Source: Chromatiales bacterium
GTDB taxonomy: Bacteria > Pseudomonadota > Gammaproteobacteria > JAGRGH01
Length of the DNA: 64,000 bases
Direction of reading: 5' to 3'
Assembly: GCA_020445605.1 (NCBI GenBank)
Contig: JAGRGH010000040.1
Location: 1 to 64,000, forward strand
In this document: piece by piece, positions 17,246 through 26,329 of the stretch
How the letters are laid out: each line of letters starts with the position of its first letter
Numbering within the stretch: the stretch's first letter is position 1
Position numbers and translations under genes: made by a program
The notes under the pieces: model-generated
Databases searched by the model: none
The model's input: only the letters and a program-made list of their open reading frames with translations
Told to the model about the DNA's origin: nothing

Positions 17246-18601
17246 TCAGCGCCGCCCTTCTCTGCGCAAGGCGTCGGCGGTGTAGTCGTCGGGCGTGCGC
17301 TGCACCTCGAAGTCGTACATCGAGCTTTCATTATCAAGCCCGATCGCGAGGTAGCGCCCGGCTTGCAGGTCCGTGTGAACCTCCAGCGTGGTCCAGAACA
17401 CGGGCTTCTCGTAGTAGTTGATCGGGTGTCCCTCGGACACGCGCCAGATCTGGTCGCGGTTGTCGTACTGATCGACGTGCAGAATCTGCCAGGAGTCCTC
17501 GTCGACATAGAACGTGCGGCGTTTGTACACGTGCCGCGTGCCGTCCTTCAGACGCGCCTCGACGACCCAGACCCTGTGCAGTTCGTAGCGCAGGTGCTCG
17601 GGGTTCACATGCAGCGGCGTGAGGATGTCGGAGTACTTCAGCTTGTCGCTGTGCAGCGCATAGGAGTTGTACGGCACGATCATTTCGCGCTTGCCGACCA
17701 GTTCCCAGTCGTAGCGTTCGGGGCTGCCGTTGAACATGTCGAACTGATCGGACGTGCGCATGCCGTCCGACGCGGTACCCGGATTGTCGAACGCGACGTT
17801 CGGCGCGCGGCGCACGCGGCGCTGGCCCGGGTTGTAGATCCAGGCGCGACGGTGTTCCTTGGCCTGATCGAGGGTCTCGTGCACGAGCAGGATCTGCCCG
17901 GCCAGGCGCGCCGGCGCGGTCACTTCCTGCTTGAAATACAGGATCGTGTTGTCCAGCGACGCCTCGGTGGAGCCGTCGATGGAGTAGATCACGTAGAACT
18001 CGTCCTTGAAATCGACCAGCGTGTAGTCACCGCCGCGCGTCGGCGTGGCCTGGGAGATCACCCGCGAGGCGATCTCGCCGCGATAGCGCAGGATGTGATT
18101 CCAGATCACCTCCAGACCGGTCTTCGGGATCGGAAACGGTATGCCGATGACCGCGCCGGTCACGCCGTTGCCGCCGTCGGTCACCCTGGCCGTGCTTGCC
18201 ACCGTCCGCGTCGCATCGTAGATGCGTTGCGGAGCCGACGCGCTGCGCTGCGTCGGGTACAGGTTCATGTAGAAGCTCGGATAGGTCTCCAGCATCGCCT
18301 TCTGGCCCGCGGTGAGCCGCTCGGCGTACTGCGCCATGTTGTCCTTCGTGATCTTGGCGATGACGGCATCAGCGGCGAACGGGTCCGGATGGTGCATGCC
18401 TTTCGTGTAACCGGCCGGCGGCGCCGTGATGCCACCGGTCCACGCCGGGATGGTGCCGGCCGCATTGCCGGCCTTCTCGCCGCCCAGCGGCGTGAGGTCC
18501 GCACCCAGACGCGCGACCTCCTGGGCGCTGATCTCGGCGCGTGACAGCGGGCTCAGCAGACAGATCGCAAGGGCGGCGGCAAGTTTGCTCATTGTTTTCA
18601 C
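17246..18601 (-). CDS. DUF1329 family protein (LolB-like fold, periplasmic)
   Basis: About 451 residues from GTG 18601, chosen because GGAGG stands 9 bases upstream; ATG 18592 would fit its spacing poorly. A signal peptide (SKLAAALAICLLSPLSRA) leads to a mature DUF1329 region (ISAQEVARLGADLTPLGGE, IPAWTGGI, then WVVEARLKDGTRHVYKRR and EDSWQILHVDQYDNRDQIW). Family structures resemble outer-membrane lipoprotein carriers, so lipid binding is plausible. The gene sits 17 bases after the DUF1302 gene, the usual pairing. The ligand is not known. Confidence 0.9.
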   Translation of the reverse strand: MKTMSKLAAALAICLLSPLSRAEISAQEVARLGADLTPLGGEKAGNAAGTIPAWTGGITAPPAGYTKGMHHPDPFAADAVIAKITKDNMAQYAERLTAGQKAMLETYPSFYMNLYPTQRSASAPQRIYDATRTVASTARVTDGGNGVTGAVIGIPFPIPKTGLEVIWNHILRYRGEIASRVISQATPTRGGDYTLVDFKDEFYVIYSIDGSTEASLDNTILYFKQEVTAPARLAGQILLVHETLDQAKEHRRAWIYNPGQRRVRRAPNVAFDNPGTASDGMRTSDQFDMFNGSPERYDWELVGKREMIVPYNSYALHSDKLKYSDILTPLHVNPEHLRYELHRVWVVEARLKDGTRHVYKRRTFYVDEDSWQILHVDQYDNRDQIWRVSEGHPINYYEKPVFWTTLEVHTDLQAGRYLAIGLDNESSMYDFEVQRTPDDYTADALRREGRR

Positions 18602-18618
18602 GTTTGCTTCCCTCCGCC

Positions 18619-20427
18619 TCAGAACGAGTACTTGACGGTCGCCGCGATGAAATCGCGATCGTTGACCAGGTTCAGCCGCCCGGCACCGAAGAAATTCGTG
18701 TAGGAGATGTCGGCCTCCCACGCTTCCAGATAGGTCGCCTGCAAGCCGAGCGTGATGGCCTTGCGGTCTTCCAGGAACGGCCCGCCTGGCCCGGGTGAGT
18801 TGCCCTTAACATCATGCGCCCAGGCCACGCGCGGCAACAGGTTCACGCCGCTGAACACGTTGTTGAGGGTCATGCGGTAAAGCAGGCGGTAACCCCAGGA
18901 ATCGCCATCGGCGAAATTCCCGGTCTTCTCGGTCGCCGGTTGCAGTCCGCCGAGCGTCGCGAGCGGATTGCCGCTGGTGTAGGTGCCGGCGACCTCGAGC
19001 CGCAGGTCATCCTTCTTCGGCATGGAATGCACATGGTTCCAGGCGACCTCGGCGAGCAGGATCGACTGATCCGCACCCAGTGCGGGTCCGAATGCCTTCG
19101 TCGCCGTCACCTGCAATTGCGATACGTCGCGCCGGATAAAACCGGGCACCTCTGAATTGAAGCCATAGGCCCCGAGCTGGCTGGGCACACCCAGCGGTGA
19201 CAGGGCGGCAAACAAAAGCTCCACATCGTCGACCTGCAACGGCACGTCTTTTTTGTGTGAAAGCTCGCCCTGCAACGCAACGCCGGTGGTGCCGAGCTGG
19301 GTGTTGAACGACAGCCCGTAGAGCTTGATGTCCTTCGGATACTCGAGGAAATACCCGGCGCTGCCGGCGTAATCCCCGGCCAGGGCGCCGGCCGGCAGGC
19401 CGGTGCGCGGATCCACGATCGGCGCGAGCGAGCCGGTCCGGCCGCTGATGATCGGCAGCCGACTGTGATAGCGGATGTGGTAGAGGCCGAATTCGGTCTC
19501 GTTTAGCTGCGGGACGAACAGCCGAACGGCGACGCCGTACTGGCCGTTGTTTCCCGGGGTGCGACCCGGATCGCGCGGCACCACCGAACCTGCTGGTGAA
19601 CTGCCGGCCAGCGCCGCGCCGGCGGGCCCGGCCGGCAGCATGTCGGAGACTGAACCGAAGCCGAGCATCGCGCGGGTGCCGCCGACGCCGGCAAAGTCGT
19701 TGGTGGAGAAATACGTGCCGGGCGGATCGACCTCGATTCGATCCCAGTCGTAGAGCAGGAAGCCCTCGACGGAGATGTCTTCGGTCAGTCCGACCGAGCC
19801 CCAGAACATGCCCTCCGGCAGCAGCGCCTCGCGCAGTTCCGCGCCGGGTGCACGCAGCGCCGAGAGGTCGACCGGGTTGATGACGTTGATGCCGCCGGGG
19901 ATGAACGTGCTCTCGCCCCAGCTGACGACCTGTTCACCGGCGCGCAGCGCGACCGGGTGATTCGCGACGTCGAAATTCGCCGAGAGGTAGGCGTCGAGCA
20001 GCACCGCATCGGAGCCCACGACGTCGAGCGCTTCGCTGGTCAGGTCGGTCCGGTCGCGATCGGAGTCCTCCTGTTCGAAATCGTAGAACGCCTTGCCGCG
20101 CACGAACGCGCCGAAGTTGCGCCAGCGCAGATCCAGTTCCGAGGTGATCTTGGCGATGTTGCTGACAACGCCGCGATCGTAGTTGAGGTTGCCGTCGTCG
20201 CCGTTGACCGAGTACGCGTTGCCGCCGTTGGCGATGCCGACGATGTCGTCGTCGCGCCCGCTCACGCGCCACGCGACACCCCAGGACAGCGTCGTGTCGA
20301 GCCGGGCTTCAAGTTCGCCGGTGGAGAGATCCAGCGCCGGGGCCTCGCCCGGGGCAAGCGCCAGTGCCAGCAGCGCACCCAGGCCGGTCAGCCGTGGGTA
20401 ATGAGTCTTTGGTGTGTCTACACGCAT
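18619..20427 (-). CDS. DUF1302 family outer-membrane protein
   Basis: 602 residues from ATG 20427, with GGGGAG 9 bases upstream. A signal peptide ends near PGEAPALDL. The body is a beta-barrel-like protein rich in alternating strands, ending in Phe (ATVKYSF), the usual outer-membrane insertion signal. Family motifs include AGEQVVSWGESTFIPGGINV and VGLTEDISVEGFLLYDWD. DUF1302 proteins pair with DUF1329 proteins in hydrocarbon- and steroid-degrading bacteria. It is the first gene of the operon and is divergent from the acylase gene. Confidence 0.9.
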   Translation of the reverse strand: MRVDTPKTHYPRLTGLGALLALALAPGEAPALDLSTGELEARLDTTLSWGVAWRVSGRDDDIVGIANGGNAYSVNGDDGNLNYDRGVVSNIAKITSELDLRWRNFGAFVRGKAFYDFEQEDSDRDRTDLTSEALDVVGSDAVLLDAYLSANFDVANHPVALRAGEQVVSWGESTFIPGGINVINPVDLSALRAPGAELREALLPEGMFWGSVGLTEDISVEGFLLYDWDRIEVDPPGTYFSTNDFAGVGGTRAMLGFGSVSDMLPAGPAGAALAGSSPAGSVVPRDPGRTPGNNGQYGVAVRLFVPQLNETEFGLYHIRYHSRLPIISGRTGSLAPIVDPRTGLPAGALAGDYAGSAGYFLEYPKDIKLYGLSFNTQLGTTGVALQGELSHKKDVPLQVDDVELLFAALSPLGVPSQLGAYGFNSEVPGFIRRDVSQLQVTATKAFGPALGADQSILLAEVAWNHVHSMPKKDDLRLEVAGTYTSGNPLATLGGLQPATEKTGNFADGDSWGYRLLYRMTLNNVFSGVNLLPRVAWAHDVKGNSPGPGGPFLEDRKAITLGLQATYLEAWEADISYTNFFGAGRLNLVNDRDFIAATVKYSF

Positions 20428-20811
20428 CTCGTCGTACTCCCCTTCCGCTGCGCCGGGTCTGATCACGCAACGACTGTTGGCCAAAGCGTTTGAACGAAGC
20501 CGCCGACCATTGCGGCCACCGCAGGTGCTGATTCAGACAAGGTGAACGCGCCGCGACTGGCGGAAGTGTAGCGGATTCGCGGACTCTGGACAGCATTGAG
20601 AAACCGCCACACAGAACAGTAGGCGCGTATATAAATATATGGAGATTTTCTAATCGACTGTGCCAGACGTTGCGGAACTGCGCGTTCCGGTGCAACGCCT
20701 GCCCGATGCTATACTCCGAGACGTTTCAGGTGATGGGCAACCCATCCCTGAAAGCATATGACTTGAAGAACAAGGACCACCGCCAAAGCAAGCCGCCGGA
20801 GTCACGACGCC
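20428..20811. other. Divergent promoter region without a gene
   Basis: These 384 bases separate the DUF1302 operon from the acylase gene. I see an AT-rich tract (TATATAAATATATGG near 20629-20643) that may hold promoters in either direction, a possible -10 (TATACT 20710-20715) for the acylase and a stem-loop just after it. No gene is evident. Confidence 0.6.
20724..20753 (+). promoter_or_regulatory. Stem-loop in the acylase mRNA leader
   Basis: TTTCAGG-t-GATGGG pairs with CCCATCCCTGAAA to give a 13-bp stem with one bulged T and a CAA loop. It begins about 9 bases after the TATACT hexamer, so it could be the very 5' end of the transcript, a position that often stabilises mRNA. It ends 58 bases before the start codon. 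Confidence 0.5.
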
Positions 20812-23718
20812 ATGAAGCGAATTCGCCAGATCGTACGCGCAGGGTTGGGTGCACTGTCACTGTCGTTGACACTGGCCTCGGCCGGCGTCCACGCCGCCGC
20901 CCTGGTGCTTCCCGGACTGAACGGACCGGCCAGTCTCGACACCGATGCCGCGGGCCAGCCCGTCATCACCGCCACCAATGACGCGGACGCCTGCTTCGTG
21001 CTCGGCTGGTCCCATGCATCGAACCGCTTGTATCAAATGGACGTGCTGCGCCGCGCAGCCAGCGGCACCCTTGCCGAACTGCTTGGCAGTGCCGTCCTTG
21101 AACAGGACGTGCAATTGCGCACCCTGGGGCTGCGGCGTGCGGCGGAACGATCCGAAACCGTACTTTCGGCCACCGACCTCGCGTGCCTGCAGGCCTACGC
21201 CGCTGCGATCAATACGCTGATCGCCGTGGCGCCGCAGCTTCCACCGGAATACGGCGCGCTGGAACTCACGAAGGCGGGCATTCCGGCATGGACACCAACC
21301 GACACCCTGGCGATCGTCAAGCTGCTGACGTTTCAGCTCGGCGTAAGCTTGGTTGATATCGATCGCACGATTGCATTGCTGACATTGCAGGGGGTAGGCG
21401 CAGCAACCGGCTTTGATGGTGCCGCAGCGTTCTTTGAGGAACTCTGGCGCGCCGCTCCGTTCGAGTCTGCCCCGACGATCCCCGATTACTTCGATGACAT
21501 GGGCAAGGCCCCCACCCCGCTCGCGGCGGCCGCAATTGAGCAGGGAAAACTGCTCGCGCAGCTGAAGCAGTTTCGGTCGCAGGTGGACTCCAACCCGCTG
21601 TTGCAGGCGGCACTCAGGCCGACCTCGAGTTCGATGGGCAGCAACATGATGTTGGTCGCTGGCGCGCTGACGGAATCCGGCTATCCGATGTTCGCGAACG
21701 ACCCGCACCAACCGCTGGAAAATCCGTCGCTGTTCTTTCCGATTGCGAGTCTGGACGTGACGGATGCACAAACGCCGTACTGGGTTTCAGGCGTCAGCTT
21801 CCCGGGCGTACCAGGGTTCGGCCAAGGCTGCACCGCAAGCTACTGCTGGGGCTCGACCGTCAATCGCGTGGACCAGACCGACGTCTTTCAGCTGAAACTG
21901 CAGATCGATCCGCAGGCTGGCGTTCCGGTCGCGTACTTTGTCGAGAACATGCCGCGCCCGCTGCAGCTGATTCCGCAGACCTACAAGGTCAACCTGATCA
22001 AAAATACCGTGTTCGACGACGTGGTCGACTCCGGAATCACCCCACAGGATCCCGGGGGCCTGACCCTGATCGCGCCGGATTTCGGACCCATCGTCAACGT
22101 CGATTTCAGCGACCCGACCAATGTCACCGCGCTGGCGGTGGCCAGTGTCATCCAGTTCGCTACGCAGGAGTTCCACTTTTTCCGCCAGCTGCCGTTCGTG
22201 AATTCACCGCAGAACTTTCGCGCCGCGCTGGAGTACTTCGACGTGGGTTCACAGAACTGGGGCTACGCGGACAACGCCGGCAACATCGCCTATTTCACGA
22301 TGGCGGAGATTCCACTTCGCACGGACCTGCAGATGGACAAGGTCGCCGGCCTTGGCCCGGGTTTCATCCGCAACGGCAATGACCCGATGACCCACTGGGC
22401 TGCGCTGGCCAACCCGCAGCCCAACCAGGCAACGCCGTTCGAGATCCTGCCCTACGATGAGTTGCCGAACGAGATCAATCCGACACGCGGTTACATCATC
22501 AACGCCAACAGCGACCCGGTCGGAACGACTGCGGACAACAACCCCCTGAACCAGTGGCGGGCCGGTGGCGGAATCTATTATCTCAACGAAGGCAGCACCT
22601 ATTACGGCGGATATCGCCAGGTGCGCATGGCCACGCGGATCGCCGAGGTTGTGGAGAACGATCAGCGGAAGTTCACGCTCGATGACATGATCTCGATCCA
22701 GGGCGAGACCAAACTGCACGACGCCTCGGTGTTCGTGCCGTACATCGTCCAGGCCCTGGTGAACGCCCAGCGTCCGGAAGCCGAGCTGCCCTTGAAGGCA
22801 CTGCTGCTCGTGCCGAATCTCGTCGCGGCCGTACAGCGGCTCGCGGCGTGGGATTTCTCGACGCCGACCGGAACGGATGACGGATTTGATTTCGGCGACA
22901 ACCCGGCGCAACCCGGCCCGCCGTCGGACGCGGAGATCGCCAACAGCGTCGCCGCTACGCTTTATAGCGGTTGGCGCGACTTCATCGTTCGCGGCACGTT
23001 TGACCTGCTGTTCGGCACCCTGGAGACCTTCACGAAGGTAGACGGGCTCGCGGACGACGTCCTGCCGGAACCGGAATCGCGCATACGAGCCCTGCGCCAC
23101 GTGCTCGAGAATTTCGATGCCTTCAAGGGCGGCAGCGCCAGCAAGCTGTTCTATTTCTTCGGCACGCCCGGCATCAACAGTGTCGCCGATGCGCGCGACT
23201 TCGTGATCCTGCTTGCGATGAAGAACGCGCTCGATCAGTTTGCGAGCCCGGCATTCGACGGCGCGTTCGGTCAGTCGAAAAACCTCGATGACTACCGCTG
23301 GGGCATGCTGCACCGCATCGTGTTCAAGCACACGCTGGGGGATTTCGAGCCATTGCTGAACGTCCCGCCCGGCGCAAACACGGTCGATGCGTTGCAGGGT
23401 TTTGCCGTCGACGGCGGAACGCTCAGCATTGATCTCGCAACGAGCGATCGGCTGCGTGCCGACACGCCCGCGGACTACCAGTTCAATATGGGGCCAGCAC
23501 GGCGTTTCGTTGCGCACCTGGTACCGCCGGAAATGGGTCCGATCCAGGCCCAACAGATCACGCCCCTCGGCGCCAGCGGTATCCCGAATCCGGCCGATCC
23601 GTTCTATGCGAACCAGACGCCGCTATGGCTGACCAACCGGTTTCTGCCGCTGCCGACCGGGAAACCCGATCCGGCCGGTCTGATTGCGGGCGACGAGTTC
23701 CTGCCGCTTGTTCCTTAA
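20812..23718 (+). CDS. Penicillin acylase family protein (Ntn hydrolase)
   Basis: 968 residues, larger than typical penicillin G or AHL acylases (about 750-850). A signal peptide (IVRAGLGALSLSLTLASAGVHAA) directs it to the periplasm. The autoprocessing site is MGSNMMLVAG, making Ser277 the likely N-terminal nucleophile of the beta subunit. FANDPHQPLENPS follows, like the ANDPHL signature of the family, and a late NSDP motif (INANSDPVGTT) is kept. GSNMM replaces the usual GSNNW. Substrates of relatives include penicillins and acyl-homoserine lactones; this one cannot be assigned. It is divergent from the envelope transport operon. Confidence 0.88.
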   Translation: MKRIRQIVRAGLGALSLSLTLASAGVHAAALVLPGLNGPASLDTDAAGQPVITATNDADACFVLGWSHASNRLYQMDVLRRAASGTLAELLGSAVLEQDVQLRTLGLRRAAERSETVLSATDLACLQAYAAAINTLIAVAPQLPPEYGALELTKAGIPAWTPTDTLAIVKLLTFQLGVSLVDIDRTIALLTLQGVGAATGFDGAAAFFEELWRAAPFESAPTIPDYFDDMGKAPTPLAAAAIEQGKLLAQLKQFRSQVDSNPLLQAALRPTSSSMGSNMMLVAGALTESGYPMFANDPHQPLENPSLFFPIASLDVTDAQTPYWVSGVSFPGVPGFGQGCTASYCWGSTVNRVDQTDVFQLKLQIDPQAGVPVAYFVENMPRPLQLIPQTYKVNLIKNTVFDDVVDSGITPQDPGGLTLIAPDFGPIVNVDFSDPTNVTALAVASVIQFATQEFHFFRQLPFVNSPQNFRAALEYFDVGSQNWGYADNAGNIAYFTMAEIPLRTDLQMDKVAGLGPGFIRNGNDPMTHWAALANPQPNQATPFEILPYDELPNEINPTRGYIINANSDPVGTTADNNPLNQWRAGGGIYYLNEGSTYYGGYRQVRMATRIAEVVENDQRKFTLDDMISIQGETKLHDASVFVPYIVQALVNAQRPEAELPLKALLLVPNLVAAVQRLAAWDFSTPTGTDDGFDFGDNPAQPGPPSDAEIANSVAATLYSGWRDFIVRGTFDLLFGTLETFTKVDGLADDVLPEPESRIRALRHVLENFDAFKGGSASKLFYFFGTPGINSVADARDFVILLAMKNALDQFASPAFDGAFGQSKNLDDYRWGMLHRIVFKHTLGDFEPLLNVPPGANTVDALQGFAVDGGTLSIDLATSDRLRADTPADYQFNMGPARRFVAHLVPPEMGPIQAQQITPLGASGIPNPADPFYANQTPLWLTNRFLPLPTGKPDPAGLIAGDEFLPLVP

Positions 23719-23730
23719 CAGTCTGTTGGC

Positions 23731-23853
23731 GCGAGACAGGGATGTCTCGCTCGAAAATCGAACACACACGTGTTGGATTTTTGGGAGCAACCGAATACCG
23801 CGCTTTTCGGCTGCGATGTTGAAAAGGCCACGGATGGGCCTTTTTCAACAGCC
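23731..23853. repeat. Four-hairpin intergenic repeat, copy B
   Basis: This is the second copy of the repeat at 13150-13272. Hairpin 1 is CGAGACA/TGTCTCG, hairpin 2 AACAC/GTGTT, hairpin 3 CCGAA/TTCGG, and hairpin 4 pairs GTTGAAAAGGCC with GGGCCTTTTTCAAC. The stems persist although bases differ from copy A. It directly follows the acylase gene and probably ends its transcript. Confidence 0.8.
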
Positions 23854-23879
23854 TTTTACCAGTCGGGCGATCTTCTGAA

Positions 23880-24203
23880 ATGAACCGGACGGACGAACGC
23901 TTCGAGAACTTCGAAGCGTTCTATCCGTTTTATCTCTCACAGCATGCCGACCTGCGTTGCCGGCGCATGCATTTCGCCGGCCTTGTGTTCGCGTTCGCGG
24001 CGCTGCTGATGGCGGCACTCACGCAAAACGCCTGGTGGCTGCTGGCCGGCCTGGTGGCCGGCTACGGATTTGCATGGATCGGCCATGCCGCGTTCGAACA
24101 CAACCGGCCGGCGACGTTTTCGCATCCCTGGTACAGCCTGCGCGGGGACTTGCGAATGTTTCGCGAGATGCTGACTGGCCGGATTGGTCTGACAAAGCGC
24201 TGA
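23880..24203 (+). CDS. DUF962/Mpo1-like membrane protein
   Basis: 107 residues. The family signatures are present: YLSQHADLRCRRMHFAG near the start and GHAAFEHNRPATFSHPWYS in the second half, with two hydrophobic segments between (about 30-65). Mpo1 of yeast is an Fe(II)-dependent dioxygenase acting in alpha-oxidation of 2-hydroxy fatty acids, and the conserved His residues match its metal ligands. The role in bacteria is less clear. It lies just after the acylase gene and repeat B, and before a degenerate repeat. Confidence 0.85.
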   Translation: MNRTDERFENFEAFYPFYLSQHADLRCRRMHFAGLVFAFAALLMAALTQNAWWLLAGLVAGYGFAWIGHAAFEHNRPATFSHPWYSLRGDLRMFREMLTGRIGLTKR

Positions 24204-24330
24204 TCAATTCACCCTGACTTGCCAGAACCTTCCTGAGCCAAAAGCGCGGTTGTTCGGTTGATTGCATTCCCGACGGCTTGCCGCCGTCGCAAAGGGCGGC
24301 ACTTCCCTGTGCCGCCAGAGGTTCGTATCT
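24199..24330. repeat. Degenerate copy of the palindromic repeat at 44362-44555
   Basis: The stretch begins with CTGATCA and ends with CTGATCAG. It shares with the 44.4-kb element the blocks TTGCCAGA, GCCGTCGCAAA and TGTGCCGC in the same order. The resemblance is partial, so common descent is an inference. Confidence 0.45.
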
Positions 24331-24357
24331 GATCAGGGCCGCGCCGGGCGCGTGGCC

Positions 24358-26136
24358 CTACTCGACCCGACGCAGTTCCACGCGACGATTGGCCGCACGC
24401 CCGGCGGCATCGGCATTGTCGGCGACGGGTTCCGTCTCGCCATAACCACGTGCGCCGAGCCGCTCACCGGCCACGCCGTGTTCGATCAGATACTCGCGCA
24501 CGGCCTCGGCGCGGCGCTGCGAAAGGCGCAGGTTATAGCCGTCATCGCCCGCCGCATCGGTGTGACCGGCGACTTCGAGCTTCAGGGTTGCGTGGATGTT
24601 CAGCGTTGCGGCCACCTGATCCAGGATCGCGCGCGATTCCTCGCGCAACACAGCGGAATCCGTTTTGAACTGCACGCCCTCGAGCGCAATCGCCGCGTTG
24701 TCGGGACAGCCGGTTGCGCCGACAGCCAGTCCGGCCGGGGTGGCAGGGCAGAGGTCCGCGCGGTCCGCGACGCCGTCGGTGTCGGCATCGGGCTCACAGC
24801 CGTTCGCCAGCACCGACGCGCCGGCCACGGTTTCTGCGCAGCGGTCTTCGGCATCGACCACGCCGTCACCGTCGCTGTCGCGGGTGGCTGCCTCGAGGGC
24901 GGCCAATTGGTTGGCGAGCGCTTCGCGCTCGACCCGAATACCGGCGCAGTCCGCAAGCTGCGTTTCCAGCTCGGCGATGCGGGCGCCCTGCGCCGCGCGG
25001 CTTGCGGCGAATTCGGCGGCACAAGCCGCGGCCTGCTGGTCGCCTTGGGCGATGCGGGCCTCCTGATCCCGGGCCGCCATGCGCGCAGTGACGAGTTCCT
25101 GTTGTGCAGCACTCAGGCTGACCTCAAGCTCGGCGATCCGCCCACGCAGCCCTGCGAGTTCCCGTTCTCCAGCGGTTACCTCGGCACGCAGGCGATCGGC
25201 TTCGACCGCTGCCGACCGGTCGCGCGCATCCGCGGCCTTGCTCGCCGCGGCCAGCGCCGTCTGCGCGTCCGCGGCGGCCACTTCGGCCGCAGCGATGCGC
25301 TCGCGACCGGATGCGACCGTCTCGCGCAGCCGACGGAGCTGATCGGCGTCGGCCGAGCGCGCCGCGTCCGCTGCCTCGGCGCCAGCCTTCGCTCGGGCCC
25401 GCTCGGCCTCAAGCTCGCGTTCGAGCGCGGCGCCCCTGCCGGCCTGTTCCGCCAGCTGTCGCTGAAGTTCCTCCACGCGTGCCTCGGCCGCGGCACGCTG
25501 GGCGTCCAGCGCCTGGGTGCGCTGCTCCAGGCGGGCGATGCGCGCGGAGGTCTCATCCAGTGCCGTGGCGGCGCTCTGCGAGCGCTGTTGCGCGGCGGCG
25601 AACTCGGCGCGCGAGCTGGCCAGCGCGGTCTCCAGTTCGGCCCGCTGCGCGGCCGCCTGGTTCGCCGCATTGCCGGCGGCATCCTGTGCGGACGTCAGGC
25701 GCCCGGTCAGTGCGTCGATCTGGCTGCCCAGCTCGTTCTGCGTCGCCAGCGCCGCCTCGCGGGCGGCCGTGGCCTCGGCGAGCTGCGCCTTGAGTTCGGC
25801 GATTGCGCTCTGCGCGTCGGCAACGATCGCGCGCAGCTGATCGAGTTCGGTGCGGCTTTTCGTCAGTTCCTGCTCGATGGCCGAGCAGTCCGGGCCGGCC
25901 GCGACGCGCTCAGGCGTGCGGTGACATCCACCTGCGCGTGGCGCGACGCGATCCTCGAACACCATCGGCGGCGGGGGCGGCATGAGCACGATGCCCGGAT
26001 CGATCATCGGCGGCGGCACATAGCGTGGCGGCGGGGGTGGCAGCGGTGGGCCGCCCCAGGGCATCTGCGCTGAAGCCAGCAGCGGCACGAACAGTGCAAC
26101 TGCCACTGTGATTGTCGATCCACGTCGTTTCGGCAT
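24358..26136 (-). CDS. OmpA-family protein with long coiled coil
   Basis: 592 residues from ATG 26136. A signal peptide (MPKRRGSTITVAVALFVPLLASAQ) is followed by a proline-rich stretch (runs of PPPPP, about 30-60). Then comes a long Ala/Glu/Arg-rich coiled coil (about 80-395), two thrombospondin-3-like calcium repeats (DSDGDGVVDAEDRC, DADTDGVADRADLC) and a C-terminal OmpA domain (about 470-590; LEVAGHTDAAGDDGYNLRLS, GYGETEPVA). OmpA domains bind peptidoglycan. The coiled coil could span much of the periplasm, so a tether or spacer role is likely. It is divergent from the chelatase gene. The stop codon sits in a GC-rich inverted repeat (about 24334-24360) that may end transcription. Confidence 0.88.
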   Translation of the reverse strand: MPKRRGSTITVAVALFVPLLASAQMPWGGPPLPPPPPRYVPPPMIDPGIVLMPPPPPMVFEDRVAPRAGGCHRTPERVAAGPDCSAIEQELTKSRTELDQLRAIVADAQSAIAELKAQLAEATAAREAALATQNELGSQIDALTGRLTSAQDAAGNAANQAAAQRAELETALASSRAEFAAAQQRSQSAATALDETSARIARLEQRTQALDAQRAAAEARVEELQRQLAEQAGRGAALERELEAERARAKAGAEAADAARSADADQLRRLRETVASGRERIAAAEVAAADAQTALAAASKAADARDRSAAVEADRLRAEVTAGERELAGLRGRIAELEVSLSAAQQELVTARMAARDQEARIAQGDQQAAACAAEFAASRAAQGARIAELETQLADCAGIRVEREALANQLAALEAATRDSDGDGVVDAEDRCAETVAGASVLANGCEPDADTDGVADRADLCPATPAGLAVGATGCPDNAAIALEGVQFKTDSAVLREESRAILDQVAATLNIHATLKLEVAGHTDAAGDDGYNLRLSQRRAEAVREYLIEHGVAGERLGARGYGETEPVADNADAAGRAANRRVELRRVE

Positions 26137-26329
26137 GCGGCCTCCCGGTTCGGCGGCACCGCTTGTCGGGGCGCCGTGTAAACGAATCATCATCAGAAAC
26201 CTGTCTGCACCCGACCGTGGATCACGGCCCTGGGCACACGCAAGGGTCGGGTATTATAGGGGCTCGTGTCCTGCCCTCCACCCCGTGGGCAGGGCATCAA
26301 TCACCGGAAATTTTCAGGATTTTTCAATC

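Noticed and set aside
20724-20810. Possible cyclic-di-GMP (GEMM-I) riboswitch before the acylase gene
   Set aside because: GGGCAACCC and GCCAAAGC recall parts of the GEMM core, but the distances, the GAAA loop and the second stem do not fit. A plain stem-loop explains the sequence.
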